Shown here: positions 53,044 to 61,257 of the stretch, in pieces
How the letters are laid out: each line of letters opens with the position of its first letter
Position numbering within the stretch: position 1 is the stretch's first letter
NCBI RefSeq assembly: GCF_030539665.1
Contig: NZ_JAUNXR010000001.1
Location: 428,846 to 492,845 of the forward strand
Reading direction: 5' to 3'
From: Methanobrevibacter sp.
GTDB lineage: Archaea; Methanobacteriota; Methanobacteria; Methanobacteriales; Methanobacteriaceae
DNA: 64,000 nt
Translations under genes and position numbers: made by a program
The notes under the pieces: generated by a model
The model's input: only the letters and a program-made list of their open reading frames with translations
Told to the model about the DNA's origin: nothing
Database searches by the model: none

Positions 53044-54134
53044 AGCTTTTATTTATTGGATCAAGATTATATGATGATGTAGATTATTATGTTCGTGAAA
53101 AAAATATCAAATCAATTTTAACAGAATCTAATGAGAATGCAATAAATCTGGACTTGCCGGATGAGGTAATAATAGTTCCTAGAGGGATGGAAGAACCTAA
53201 AAGAGTAGCTATTGAAAAAGAGGTTGATGCGGTAGTTCCATTAATTGGAATCGATCCTCCATTAATGGATGTGGCCATTATGAAAGAGGAATTGGAAGGG
53301 GAATATGGAATTCCAGTAATAGCTAGTGACGTGGAAGCAGTCAGATTAACCTCGAACAAAATAAATACAAAGGATTTCTTCCAAAGGGAAGAGATTAACA
53401 CTCCAGATTACCAGGTTATTGAAAGCCCAGAACAGTTGGAACTGGATTTTCCAGTGGTTTTAAAGCAGGGTGAAGGACAAGGGGGAAAGGACATTAGGAT
53501 AGCTAAATCCCAGGATGACGTCGAGGAATACTTTGAAAATTTCAACCAGGCATTGTGCGAAAAATTTGTCGAGGGATCTGAAATATCTATTGAAGTCCTT
53601 GCTTACAACGGCGAAATAGTTCCTTTGGAACCGATCTATAAGGGAGAAACAACTCTTGAAGGGACACATCCTTTAAATAAGATCAAGACCGGGCCTTTGG
53701 ATATTGAAGGTTTGGACAAAAAAATAATTCAGGAAACTGCTTATAAAGTGGCTAAGGGTCTTAATTCTGATGGAATCTTTGAAATGGATTTCATGTATTC
53801 AAAGGATGGGGAAGTCTTTGTCATTGAAGTGAATACCAGACCAAATGGAACAAGATATCTCACTACAGGAACCTGCAACATTAATTCCTTGCATGAATTG
53901 ATAAACATGGCTATTGGTCAGTTCAGCCGTGAAAACATTGAAGAAAAGATGGATATCTATTATGCAACAGAAATTCCAATTGGAAATTATAATGGTGAAA
54001 AGCCTCATGTTCCATTAAAATCATTCGAACATGATGATTTCATTGTTCATGGTCCTGAAGGATATCAAAGAATTACAATTAGGGCAAAATCAAAAGAAAA
54101 GCTCGATGAATTAGTTAAAAAATTAACTGTGTAA
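53040..54134 (+). CDS. ATP-grasp ligase (CarB-like)
   Basis: A 364-residue ATP-grasp enzyme. 'VVPLIGIDPPLMDVAIMKEELE', 'RLTSNKINTKDFF', 'PVVLKQGEGQGGKDIRIAK', 'CEKFVEGSEISIEVLAYNG' and 'FEMDFMYSKDGEVFVIEVNTRPNGTRYLT' show the ATP- and Mg-binding sites. CarB-like ATP-grasp genes are known next to MraY-like and Mur-ligase genes in pseudomurein clusters, which matches the two genes downstream; by ATGA overlap it is also last in the nikR transcript. The likely role is forming an amide or peptide bond in the wall precursor. Confidence 0.82.
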   Translation: MKLLFIGSRLYDDVDYYVREKNIKSILTESNENAINLDLPDEVIIVPRGMEEPKRVAIEKEVDAVVPLIGIDPPLMDVAIMKEELEGEYGIPVIASDVEAVRLTSNKINTKDFFQREEINTPDYQVIESPEQLELDFPVVLKQGEGQGGKDIRIAKSQDDVEEYFENFNQALCEKFVEGSEISIEVLAYNGEIVPLEPIYKGETTLEGTHPLNKIKTGPLDIEGLDKKIIQETAYKVAKGLNSDGIFEMDFMYSKDGEVFVIEVNTRPNGTRYLTTGTCNINSLHELINMAIGQFSRENIEEKMDIYYATEIPIGNYNGEKPHVPLKSFEHDDFIVHGPEGYQRITIRAKSKEKLDELVKKLTV

Positions 54135-54208
54135 TTTTTGACTAATATTTTATATACTACAATTTATATAATTAGTATTGAATAATTTTAAAAATTATGT
54201 GTGGTAAA

Positions 54209-55276
54209 ATGAATTGGGATATTTTTGTTTTATTTTTATTGACCTTTTTTGCTTCTGCATTTTTCACATGGTATGTTAGAAGAATATTTTTAAGGGCAAA
54301 AATAGGTGATAGTCCGATAGTTAGTGAACATAAACATAAAATTGGTACACCAACAATGGGTGGAATCGCTTTTTTATTTACTATATTGTTAATTACGGCT
54401 ATTTATTACAAAAATAATTTGATTCTCATAACTTCAATAATGATGCTTGCAGGTGGAATATTCGGTTTTGTAGATGATTTAATTGGTCTTCAAATCAAAG
54501 AAGTTCAGAAGCTTGTTGTAAACACTTCCAAAAAAGCTATTACACTTGGCAGATTAGAAGTAGAGCCTGGTGAGGAAGTTAGGGTAGCTACACCAAAAGC
54601 AAAAAAAGAAGTTGATAGTTTACTTAAAGAAGGTAAAGTTAAAGTAATCGGTGAAGTTCCAATTAAGTTAGAGCCTGAAGAGTTTCCTAAAATACTATGC
54701 CAACTGTTCATTGGTGTTCTATTGGGATTAACTGGTTATGTGACAAATTTAGGTGGGTTCTCTTTAGGTTGGTTAATGTTTCCAGTAGTTGTAATAGCTA
54801 TTTTGGGAGCTATCAATACTGTAAATCTTATTGACGGAATGGATGGTTTAGCTGCAGGAATTGTTGCCATAGCATCATTTTCATGTTGTATCTATGGTTG
54901 GATTATTGGAAGGCCTGAAATACTTCCTCCGTTCGTAATTCTAACTGGTATTTGTTTAGGATTTTTAGTATTCAACAAGTATCCGGCCACCATATTTATG
55001 GGAGATACTGGTTCTTTTATTTTAGGTGTTGGATTTGCAACTGCAGTTCTCATATGCGATATTCCTTACTTTGGGGTTTTGTCTTTAGGAGTTCCAATTC
55101 TTTCAGTTGTCGTAAGTCTTCTTCATAGAGCACATATTATTAATTTGCCTGTAGAACCGCTTCATCATACTTTAAATCATAAGGGAATGTCTGAGGTAAA
55201 AATCGTTTGTATCTACTGGTTAGGTACTGTTGTTTTATGCGCTGCAGGAATCCTTGGAAAAATTTTATTATTCTAA
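54209..55276 (+). CDS. MraY-like phosphoglycosyltransferase (pseudomurein)
   Basis: A 355-residue polytopic membrane enzyme of the MraY/WecA family. 'KIGTPTMGGIAFL', 'GFVDDLIGL', 'VNLIDGMDGLAAG', 'IFMGDTGSFILG' and 'PLHHTLNHKGMSE' are the cytoplasmic motifs. It should move a sugar phosphate onto a polyprenyl phosphate. A hydrophilic stretch of about 70 residues (roughly 93-160, 'TSKKAITLGRLEVEPGEEVRVATPKAKKEVD...') interrupts the usual third/fourth helix region. ATG 54209 follows GTGGTAAA; the ATG at 54197 overlaps this site. A TATA lies near 54149. Confidence 0.88.
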   Translation: MNWDIFVLFLLTFFASAFFTWYVRRIFLRAKIGDSPIVSEHKHKIGTPTMGGIAFLFTILLITAIYYKNNLILITSIMMLAGGIFGFVDDLIGLQIKEVQKLVVNTSKKAITLGRLEVEPGEEVRVATPKAKKEVDSLLKEGKVKVIGEVPIKLEPEEFPKILCQLFIGVLLGLTGYVTNLGGFSLGWLMFPVVVIAILGAINTVNLIDGMDGLAAGIVAIASFSCCIYGWIIGRPEILPPFVILTGICLGFLVFNKYPATIFMGDTGSFILGVGFATAVLICDIPYFGVLSLGVPILSVVVSLLHRAHIINLPVEPLHHTLNHKGMSEVKIVCIYWLGTVVLCAAGILGKILLF

Positions 55277-55300
55277 TTTTTCTTTTTTTCAGGTGATTTT

Positions 55301-56725
55301 ATGAATATTCAGGAATTAGCTAATTCTATTAATGGTCAAATCAAAGGTGCTGATGAATTTTTCACTGATTTTACAGGAAGATTTCTATTTTTAAACAATG
55401 CTGATAATGGAGACATTGTTATAAGGCACTGGATTAACGATAAGGGAGTTGAAATGGCGGCATCTAAAAATATTTCATGCTTAATTACTCAAAATCCAAA
55501 AGATGGGGCTCTTGAAAAGGCAGAGGAGATCAATTTCCCTTTGATAGTTGTGGATAAAATTGAATTGGCTAGCGCTTATGCTTTAAAGCATGCAATTTCT
55601 AATTTCAGTCCTGATTCTAAAAATGTTATTATTACTGGAACTAACGGTAAGTCCACTACTTCCCATCTAATTTATCATATCATAGACAATGCAGGATTCA
55701 GAGTGCTTACAAATACAGATTCCGAATCAGAATTCAACACATTGATTGATCCGATGGTTGCTAATATGGTAGCTAGTGAGGTAATTGAAAAAGGGCCTTT
55801 GGATTATCTTGTTATTGAAGTTTCAGAAGTTCAAGGCTGGCTGGGCAATCTAATGAAAAACCATGCCTACTTGATGGCTGATGCGGTATCTGCCAATGTT
55901 GGGGTCATTACAAATATTGCTATGGATCATATTGGTCTTGTAAACTCCATTGATGAAGTCTTCAATGAAATTCAGGCAGTTCCAAATGCGATTAAAGATT
56001 CTCTTATTTTGAATCATGACGATGAGCTTGTGATGAGGATTGATTCATCTAAAAACAATTTCTATTGTTCAATGAATAAACTGGATGATTCTAAAAATAA
56101 CATTTACTATGATGATGGAGTGGTCTATGATGGGGAGGTTATTTTAAGGCCTGAGGAACTGCCTTTTAACAGTTATCATTTTATTCAAAATATTTTATCT
56201 GCCGTTGGTGCATGCATAGCTTTGGGGATTGATATTGAAGATATTAGGGAAGGTGTGAAATCTTACAAATCTCTTAATAGAAGATTCTCCAGGATTAGTG
56301 AGGATCCGTTAATATTCGATGACTTTGCTCACAATCCTGATGGCATTAAAGCTACAATTAAGGAATCTTTAAAATTGGTTCCTGAGGGTAAAACTTTACA
56401 TGTGGCATGCGCTATTAGGGGTTCAAGAGGAGTAGATATCAATAAGCTCAATGCTGAGGCTTTAGTTGAAAGTTTCAACGATAACATTGAATTGTACTTA
56501 TCATCAAGTATTGATGTTGTTGATAATTTAAATGTTGTTATCGATGAGGAACGGGAAATTTTCTTTGAAGTTTTAAACAGGAACAATATTGGTTTTAAAC
56601 ATTTCGACAATTTGGTCGATACTTTGGAAACTGTTTGCAGGGAAGCTTCTGAAGGGGATGTAATCCTATTGATAGGTGCTCAGGGAATGGATCCTGCAGA
56701 AGGTTTTTTAAAGGATATAATTTAA
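55301..56725 (+). CDS. Mur-ligase family protein (pseudomurein peptide ligase)
   Basis: A 474-residue ligase. 'NVIITGTNGKSTTSHLIYHI' is the ATP loop, 'NVGVITNIAMDHIGLVNS' the central motif, 'FNSYHFIQNILSAVGACIALG' and 'FDDFAHNPDGIKATIKE' the C-terminal motifs, all of the Mur ligase fold. Together with the MraY-like gene 24 bases upstream it points to pseudomurein stem-peptide assembly in the cytoplasm. Which residue it adds cannot be said. AGGTGATTTT precedes the ATG. Confidence 0.88.
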   Translation: MNIQELANSINGQIKGADEFFTDFTGRFLFLNNADNGDIVIRHWINDKGVEMAASKNISCLITQNPKDGALEKAEEINFPLIVVDKIELASAYALKHAISNFSPDSKNVIITGTNGKSTTSHLIYHIIDNAGFRVLTNTDSESEFNTLIDPMVANMVASEVIEKGPLDYLVIEVSEVQGWLGNLMKNHAYLMADAVSANVGVITNIAMDHIGLVNSIDEVFNEIQAVPNAIKDSLILNHDDELVMRIDSSKNNFYCSMNKLDDSKNNIYYDDGVVYDGEVILRPEELPFNSYHFIQNILSAVGACIALGIDIEDIREGVKSYKSLNRRFSRISEDPLIFDDFAHNPDGIKATIKESLKLVPEGKTLHVACAIRGSRGVDINKLNAEALVESFNDNIELYLSSSIDVVDNLNVVIDEEREIFFEVLNRNNIGFKHFDNLVDTLETVCREASEGDVILLIGAQGMDPAEGFLKDII

Positions 56726-56961
56726 TGTTTCATGTTTTTTGCATTATGGATCGTGAATATTTGGTATTTTTAATATGGCTAAATCCTGCCTATGTGATTA
56801 TTTAATCATATTTATTCTTTTATTTTTGATTCTATATCAGATTCTTTTTTTAAAGTGGGAAATTATTATATATAATGTTGCAGTAATATAATAAATGTAT
56901 TTTATTTTTTATTTCAATGGTCAATAGACTTAATGTTAAAAAATAATAAACGAGGAAAAAA
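56726..56961. other. Intergenic region before two envelope genes
   Basis: About 235 AT-rich bases without a supported gene; a TATA-like attatatataatg at 56868-56880 probably serves the operon beginning at 56962. Confidence 0.35.
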
Positions 56962-57396
56962 ATGTTACTAAAGATTAGAAGGGACACGTTAATTATTTTA
57001 TTATTGGCGTTTATCTTAATTCTTTGTGGACGTTTGATTACTTATGTTGCATATGCATCATCACCTGAAGTTACAGATGGTGTGCAAATATCAGGAATCA
57101 TTGTTAAAGGAAATGATCTTGTTCCTGTTGATACCATAAGAGCAAATGTTATGCAATCTGGTTTAAGAAGTGGTAGTGTCATCTATGGGGATATTTTAAA
57201 AACATCCAAAAGAGAAGTTGCCCTGCAGGATGCTATTCAAACGGCACAGAATTTGGCAACGCTGTCGACAGTGCCTGGTACATCTGTTGCTCCAATTACT
57301 GCTGCTGATGTTCAGGTAGATAAAAACACAGGTATTGTAACTGTAACGGTTATTGAAGACTTTTCTTCAGTTAAGCTAGAAAACAGTACGAAATGA
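56962..57396 (+). CDS. Single-span membrane protein with POTRA-like external domain
   Basis: A 144-residue protein: membrane helix at residues 9-30, then an external domain 'VQISGIIVKGNDLVPVDTIRANVMQSGLRSGSVIYGDILKTS'. The 'V.GN..v....I...i...GL..G' pattern recalls POTRA/FtsQ-type domains, but the similarity is short and unverified. CGAGGAAAAAA precedes the ATG. The next gene begins ten bases downstream and is also an envelope protein, so both probably work together at the cell surface. Confidence 0.6.
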   Translation: MLLKIRRDTLIILLLAFILILCGRLITYVAYASSPEVTDGVQISGIIVKGNDLVPVDTIRANVMQSGLRSGSVIYGDILKTSKREVALQDAIQTAQNLATLSTVPGTSVAPITAADVQVDKNTGIVTVTVIEDFSSVKLENSTK

Positions 57397-57406
57397 GGGC
57401 GATAAT

Positions 57407-58660
57407 TTGAAAAAATGGGAACTATTATCAGTATTTTTTATAGTACTTTTATTATGTATGAGTAGTGTGTCTGCTACATGTAATATAATTGTCATTACTG
57501 ATCCGACAGGTGAAGATCCTAATGGTGCAGCTGCTGGAAGTATGTCTTTCGCGCAAAACATGTTCCAGTCAACATTCTTAATGTCAAAGGATAATCATTT
57601 TGTTGTACTCTCTGGGGGTACTGGTAGTTCTGATTCAAGGTTAGATTCTATCGTTGAAGCAGTTGCTGCTCTTAAAAACAATGCATCTTCTGCATCTGCG
57701 GCTTCACTTGCAAGTGGATATACTGGAGCTCGTCTTGTAGTTGGAGGTCCAACTATCGGTGCTTCCGTTTCAGGTTCTTTTAGGGCATATGTTATTACAG
57801 TGGAAGACAATTCAACCATTACTGTAACACCATATTCAAGCGGAACAGCAACATTGGAACCAGGTCAAAAAGGAGCTATTATTCACTTAAGGAACACTGC
57901 AGGAAATCCAATGTACGGTACTGCAGATTCTGTACGTAAGGAAACAGCAATGAACATTGGTAAAATGATTAGGGACGGTTATCCGGCCACTACGATTCTT
58001 GCAGAAGCTATGGGTGAAGTAGCTAAAGACTCCGGTGAAAAATACGGGGGTGGGGGTGTAAACCTTATTTCCGGATTGTCCACTGGTGACATGTTCACAC
58101 CACAGCAAATGAATGAAACGGGTTATCCTATGGATGAACCATATTCCAAAACATGTGAAAATTGTGGATGGGGATTAGGTTTTCCTTCAGCGGAAAATTA
58201 TGACAAATGTCCAATGTGTAATCATGACCTCAAAACAGTTTATGCATATGAGGCTTTGGGAAACACCTTAACAGTATCTGAAAATTCAGTAAGTGTATCT
58301 GTTTATGGTAGTGATGAACCTGGTTTAGCTTCCACAACTCAGGATGTTGTCAAATCTTCTGTAGTAAACAATGGTTATGATGCAAATGCTATTGCTAAAT
58401 CAATAAACAAAGCTATTGATAATGGTCTTATAGTAGGTGTTGATCATGTTGAACCTAAAGATATCAACGTTAAAAAGGATTCAAAAGCAGTTGGTGTTTA
58501 TTTCACTGCTTTAGCTGGAGACAGATCATCACCGGAATGGGATTTACCAATAGATTCAACTGTATTAAATATTTTGGGAAGTATCCAAACTGTAATTGGA
58601 ATAATATTGATTCTTCTTGTAGTATTCAGAAGCAGGCTTCTTAAATCTTTCCAAAAATAA
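57407..58660 (+). CDS. Envelope protein with signal peptide, external zinc ribbon and C-terminal anchor
   Basis: A 417-residue protein starting at TTG 57407 (GAGGGCGATAA upstream). Signal peptide residues 1-23, a C-terminal membrane helix (about 388-408), and a long external part. Residues about 246-276 carry CENCGW...CPMC, a zinc ribbon on the outer side, which is unusual. A central region 'GAIIHLRNTAGNPMYGTADSVRKETAMNIGKMIRDGYPATTILAEAMGEVAKDSGEKYGGGGVNLISG' is glycine-rich and might be enzymatic. I do not recognise the family. Downstream of the Mur-type genes and paired with the POTRA-like protein. Confidence 0.65.
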   Translation: MKKWELLSVFFIVLLLCMSSVSATCNIIVITDPTGEDPNGAAAGSMSFAQNMFQSTFLMSKDNHFVVLSGGTGSSDSRLDSIVEAVAALKNNASSASAASLASGYTGARLVVGGPTIGASVSGSFRAYVITVEDNSTITVTPYSSGTATLEPGQKGAIIHLRNTAGNPMYGTADSVRKETAMNIGKMIRDGYPATTILAEAMGEVAKDSGEKYGGGGVNLISGLSTGDMFTPQQMNETGYPMDEPYSKTCENCGWGLGFPSAENYDKCPMCNHDLKTVYAYEALGNTLTVSENSVSVSVYGSDEPGLASTTQDVVKSSVVNNGYDANAIAKSINKAIDNGLIVGVDHVEPKDINVKKDSKAVGVYFTALAGDRSSPEWDLPIDSTVLNILGSIQTVIGIILILLVVFRSRLLKSFQK

Positions 58661-58693
58661 TTTTTTTTATTTTTTTTTAAAGGAGATATATAA

Positions 58694-59125
58694 ATGGCAT
58701 TAGTTTTAATAAGAGGTGAAAACAATTCTAAGTTACTTAATTCAATTGCAGATTTAGAAAGGCACGGTAACTTAAATTTAGTAAGTAAACCAAAAATCAT
58801 CGATGCAAAATTTGCAGATAGGCTTGTTGAAAACATATTAAAATCAAAATTAAGGTCAAAATCTAATGTAGCAACTTCTTTTTTCATTAAGGAGGATACT
58901 ACTTTAAGCATTATACAAATTAAAAAAATCCATCCTCCAGCTCATGTTGTCATTATTAGTGATGAGTATGACGGGTATGAAGAATTGAAAAAGAAATTGG
59001 AAACCGCACCTAATTTTGAAGGTTACTACTCCCATAAATCCAAAAGCACTGGGATGAAGGATTATAAACTTAAAAACAAAAAAATAATAAAAAATAATAA
59101 ATTAAATAGCTATTCTACAAAATAG
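58694..59125 (+). CDS. Conserved basic protein of unknown function
   Basis: A 143-residue soluble protein with AAAGGAGATATATAA before the ATG. 'IIDAKFADRLVENILKSKLRSKSNVATSFFIKEDTTLSIIQIKKIHPPAHVVIISDEYDGYEEL' looks like an alpha/beta fold; the last 30 residues are Lys/Asn-rich and disordered. Possibly one of the methanogen DUF families (DUF2120 is my best guess, unverified). Its stop directly abuts the converging mbf1 gene. Confidence 0.6.
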   Translation: MALVLIRGENNSKLLNSIADLERHGNLNLVSKPKIIDAKFADRLVENILKSKLRSKSNVATSFFIKEDTTLSIIQIKKIHPPAHVVIISDEYDGYEELKKKLETAPNFEGYYSHKSKSTGMKDYKLKNKKIIKNNKLNSYSTK

Positions 59126-59608
59126 CTACTTTCTTTTAATTTTAACTATACTGCCTAATTTTACGCCGGAACCGGATGTTCCAACATACTGTTTTAAATC
59201 ATCGGTGTTGTATGTTTCAAGCAATTCAATATCCAATGTTTTTTCTAACTTTTTAATGAGCTTTGTATCTGGAACCATTTTTCCAGATTCGATTCTATTG
59301 ATTACAGAAACCTTTTCATTAAGCTTTTGACCTAACTGTTCACGAGTCCAATTTTTAGCTTCCCTTTTTCTTCTAACAATGTCGTTGTAGTTTTCTATTA
59401 GTTCTTCTTGTGGCTCGTCATTTCTTCTGTTTTGTCTTTTATTGGTGTTTTTATTCTTATTGTTCTGCTTTCTGAATTTTGGTTTTGGTGGCTCTTTTTG
59501 AATTCTTCCAAATTTAGCACACTCGTCACAGACAGCCATTATGGAACCATCGATTTTCACTCTTTTAGGATGGTCGGAAATGGCTTTTCCACAAATTTCA
59601 CATTCCAT
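59126..59608 (-). CDS. mbf1: Multiprotein-bridging factor 1 homologue
   Basis: A 160-residue protein. An N-terminal zinc ribbon (MECEICGK...VCDECAKFG) is followed by a basic linker rich in Asn/Lys and a Cro/C1-type helix-turn-helix ('NYNDIVRRKREAKNWTREQLGQKLNEKVSVINRIESGKMVPDTKLIKKLEKTL'). This is the archaeal MBF1 layout; it associates with ribosomes and transcription factors. ATG 59608 is chosen because archaeal homologues begin with the zinc ribbon; ATGs at 59617 and 59626 are in frame. Divergent from pan. Confidence 0.92.
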   Translation of the reverse strand: MECEICGKAISDHPKRVKIDGSIMAVCDECAKFGRIQKEPPKPKFRKQNNKNKNTNKRQNRRNDEPQEELIENYNDIVRRKREAKNWTREQLGQKLNEKVSVINRIESGKMVPDTKLIKKLEKTLDIELLETYNTDDLKQYVGTSGSGVKLGSIVKIKRK

Positions 59609-59831
59609 CTTAATCATTTCCCACATTTTATTAGTAATTATTATTTTATTTATATTATTAAATATTTACCATTAATTTTATAAACTATTAAATTTAATTA
59701 ATTGTTGGATGTAATATCATAAACTTTAAATATAATATTCTTAAATATTATAAAGTAACATATGGTTATTAAAGTATGAAGATGTTGAATTTTATTATCT
59801 AAATAAAATTAATTTATTTGGAGATGATATT

Positions 59832-61085
59832 TTGAATAATGATGTTATTTTGGAAGATTCTTCTAAAGAAGATTTGATCAATAAAATTGAAGAAATGGAA
59901 GAAGAAATAAAATCAATTAAAGAAGATAATTCCAAAACCAAAAGTAACTTAATGTGGAAAGTTAGGAAGTTGGAAAAAGACAAGGTCCTAATTGAAAATG
60001 AAAAAATAAGATTGGAAAGGGAAGCTAAATCATTAAGATCAGAAATTGAAAGGTTTAGATCACCTCCATTAGTATTGGCTACTATCACAGAAGTTTTAGA
60101 TGACCACAGAATGACTGTTAAAAGTAGCACAGGACCAAGCTTCTTAGTAAACTATTCTAAATTCTTAGATGAAAAATTATTAGTTCCAGGTTCCAGGGTA
60201 GCTTTAAATCAACAAACATTCGGTATTGTTGAAATATTGCCATCAGAAAAAGATGCAAACGTTTCAGGAATGGAAATTGAAACCAAGCCAGACATAACCT
60301 ATGATAAGATTGGTGGTCTTGAAGAACAAATAGTGGAAGTAAAGGAAACTGTGGAATTGCCTTTAAAAGAACCAGAATTATTTGAAAAAGTTGGAATTGA
60401 CCCACCAAAAGGAGTATTGTTATACGGACCTCCAGGAACCGGTAAAACTTTACTAGCAAAAGCTGCAGCTAATGAAACTAATGCAACTTTCATTAAAATC
60501 GTAGCTTCAGAATTTGTTAAAAAATACATAGGTGAAGGTGCAAGACTCGTACGTGAAGTATTTGAGCTTGCAAAAGAAAAGGCACCTGCAATCATATTCA
60601 TAGACGAGCTCGATGCAGTAGCGGCTCAAAGACTTAAAAGTTCAACTAGCGGTGACAGGGAAGTTCAAAGAACTTTAATGCAATTGTTAGCAGAATTGGA
60701 TGGATTCGAATCAAGAGGAGACATCAGTATCATTGGAGCAACCAACAGGCCTGATATTTTGGACCCTGCTCTTCTAAGACCCGGTCGTTTCGACAGATTT
60801 ATAGAAGTGCCACTTCCAAATGAAGATGGAAGAAGGGAAATTCTCAAAATCCATACCAAAGGAATGTCTTTAGCTGAAGAAGCTGAAATTGATTTGCTCA
60901 CTGATCTTACAGAAGGTCTTTCAGGAGCAGATTTAAAGGCAGTATGTACAGAAGCCGGAATGTTCGCTATTCGTGACAAACGTCATGAAGTGACCGTAGC
61001 CGACTTTATGGATGCTGTTGATAAGATTACAACTGCTCAAAACAAAGACCAATATCAAAAAGAAGCAGGAGTAATGTTCGGATAG
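59832..61085 (+). CDS. pan: Proteasome-activating nucleotidase (PAN)
   Basis: A 417-residue AAA ATPase that unfolds substrates for the 20S proteasome. N-terminal coiled coil (about 13-80), OB domain (about 85-150), then AAA with '[17 protein letters not shown]', '[14 protein letters not shown]' and '[20 protein letters not shown]'. Start is TTG 59832 after GGAGATGATAT. The C-terminus ends EAGVMFG: the HbYX motif that docks into the proteasome appears as M-F-G, with Phe in place of Tyr. A C/D box RNA follows 9-18 bases after the stop. Confidence 0.94.
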   Translation: MNNDVILEDSSKEDLINKIEEMEEEIKSIKEDNSKTKSNLMWKVRKLEKDKVLIENEKIRLEREAKSLRSEIERFRSPPLVLATITEVLDDHRMTVKSSTGPSFLVNYSKFLDEKLLVPGSRVALNQQTFGIVEILPSEKDANVSGMEIETKPDITYDKIGGLEEQIVEVKETVELPLKEPELFEKVGIDPPKGVLLYGPPGTGKTLLAKAAANETNATFIKIVASEFVKKYIGEGARLVREVFELAKEKAPAIIFIDELDAVAAQRLKSSTSGDREVQRTLMQLLAELDGFESRGDISIIGATNRPDILDPALLRPGRFDRFIEVPLPNEDGRREILKIHTKGMSLAEEAEIDLLTDLTEGLSGADLKAVCTEAGMFAIRDKRHEVTVADFMDAVDKITTAQNKDQYQKEAGVMFG

Positions 61086-61093
61086 ATTTATTT

Positions 61094-61162
61094 AAAAAAG
61101 CCAATGATGAACCCTATGAGCTCTGATATGTGATGAATGATGGGCGAGCTGAGGCTTTTTTT
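61094..61162 (+). ncRNA. C/D box guide sRNA behind pan
   Basis: All elements are present with ideal spacing: box C ATGATGA (61104-61110), a 12-nt guide (61111-61122), box D' CTGA (61123-61126), a 3-nt spacer, box C' GTGATGA (61130-61136), a second 12-nt guide (61137-61148) and box D CTGA (61149-61152). AAAAAAGCC (61094-61102) pairs with GGCTTTTTT (61153-61161) to close the k-turn. By the D+5 rule both guides would direct 2'-O-methylation of a C in the target. It lies in the pan 3' region without a separate promoter, so processing from the pan transcript is likely. Confidence 0.88.
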
Positions 61163-61257
61163 CTTTAACTTTTTCTTAAAACAATTGAAACCGACTTGTA
61201 AAATTTACTTATTTTAATTCTAAAACTTTATTTAAAATGATAAACTTATAGAATATT

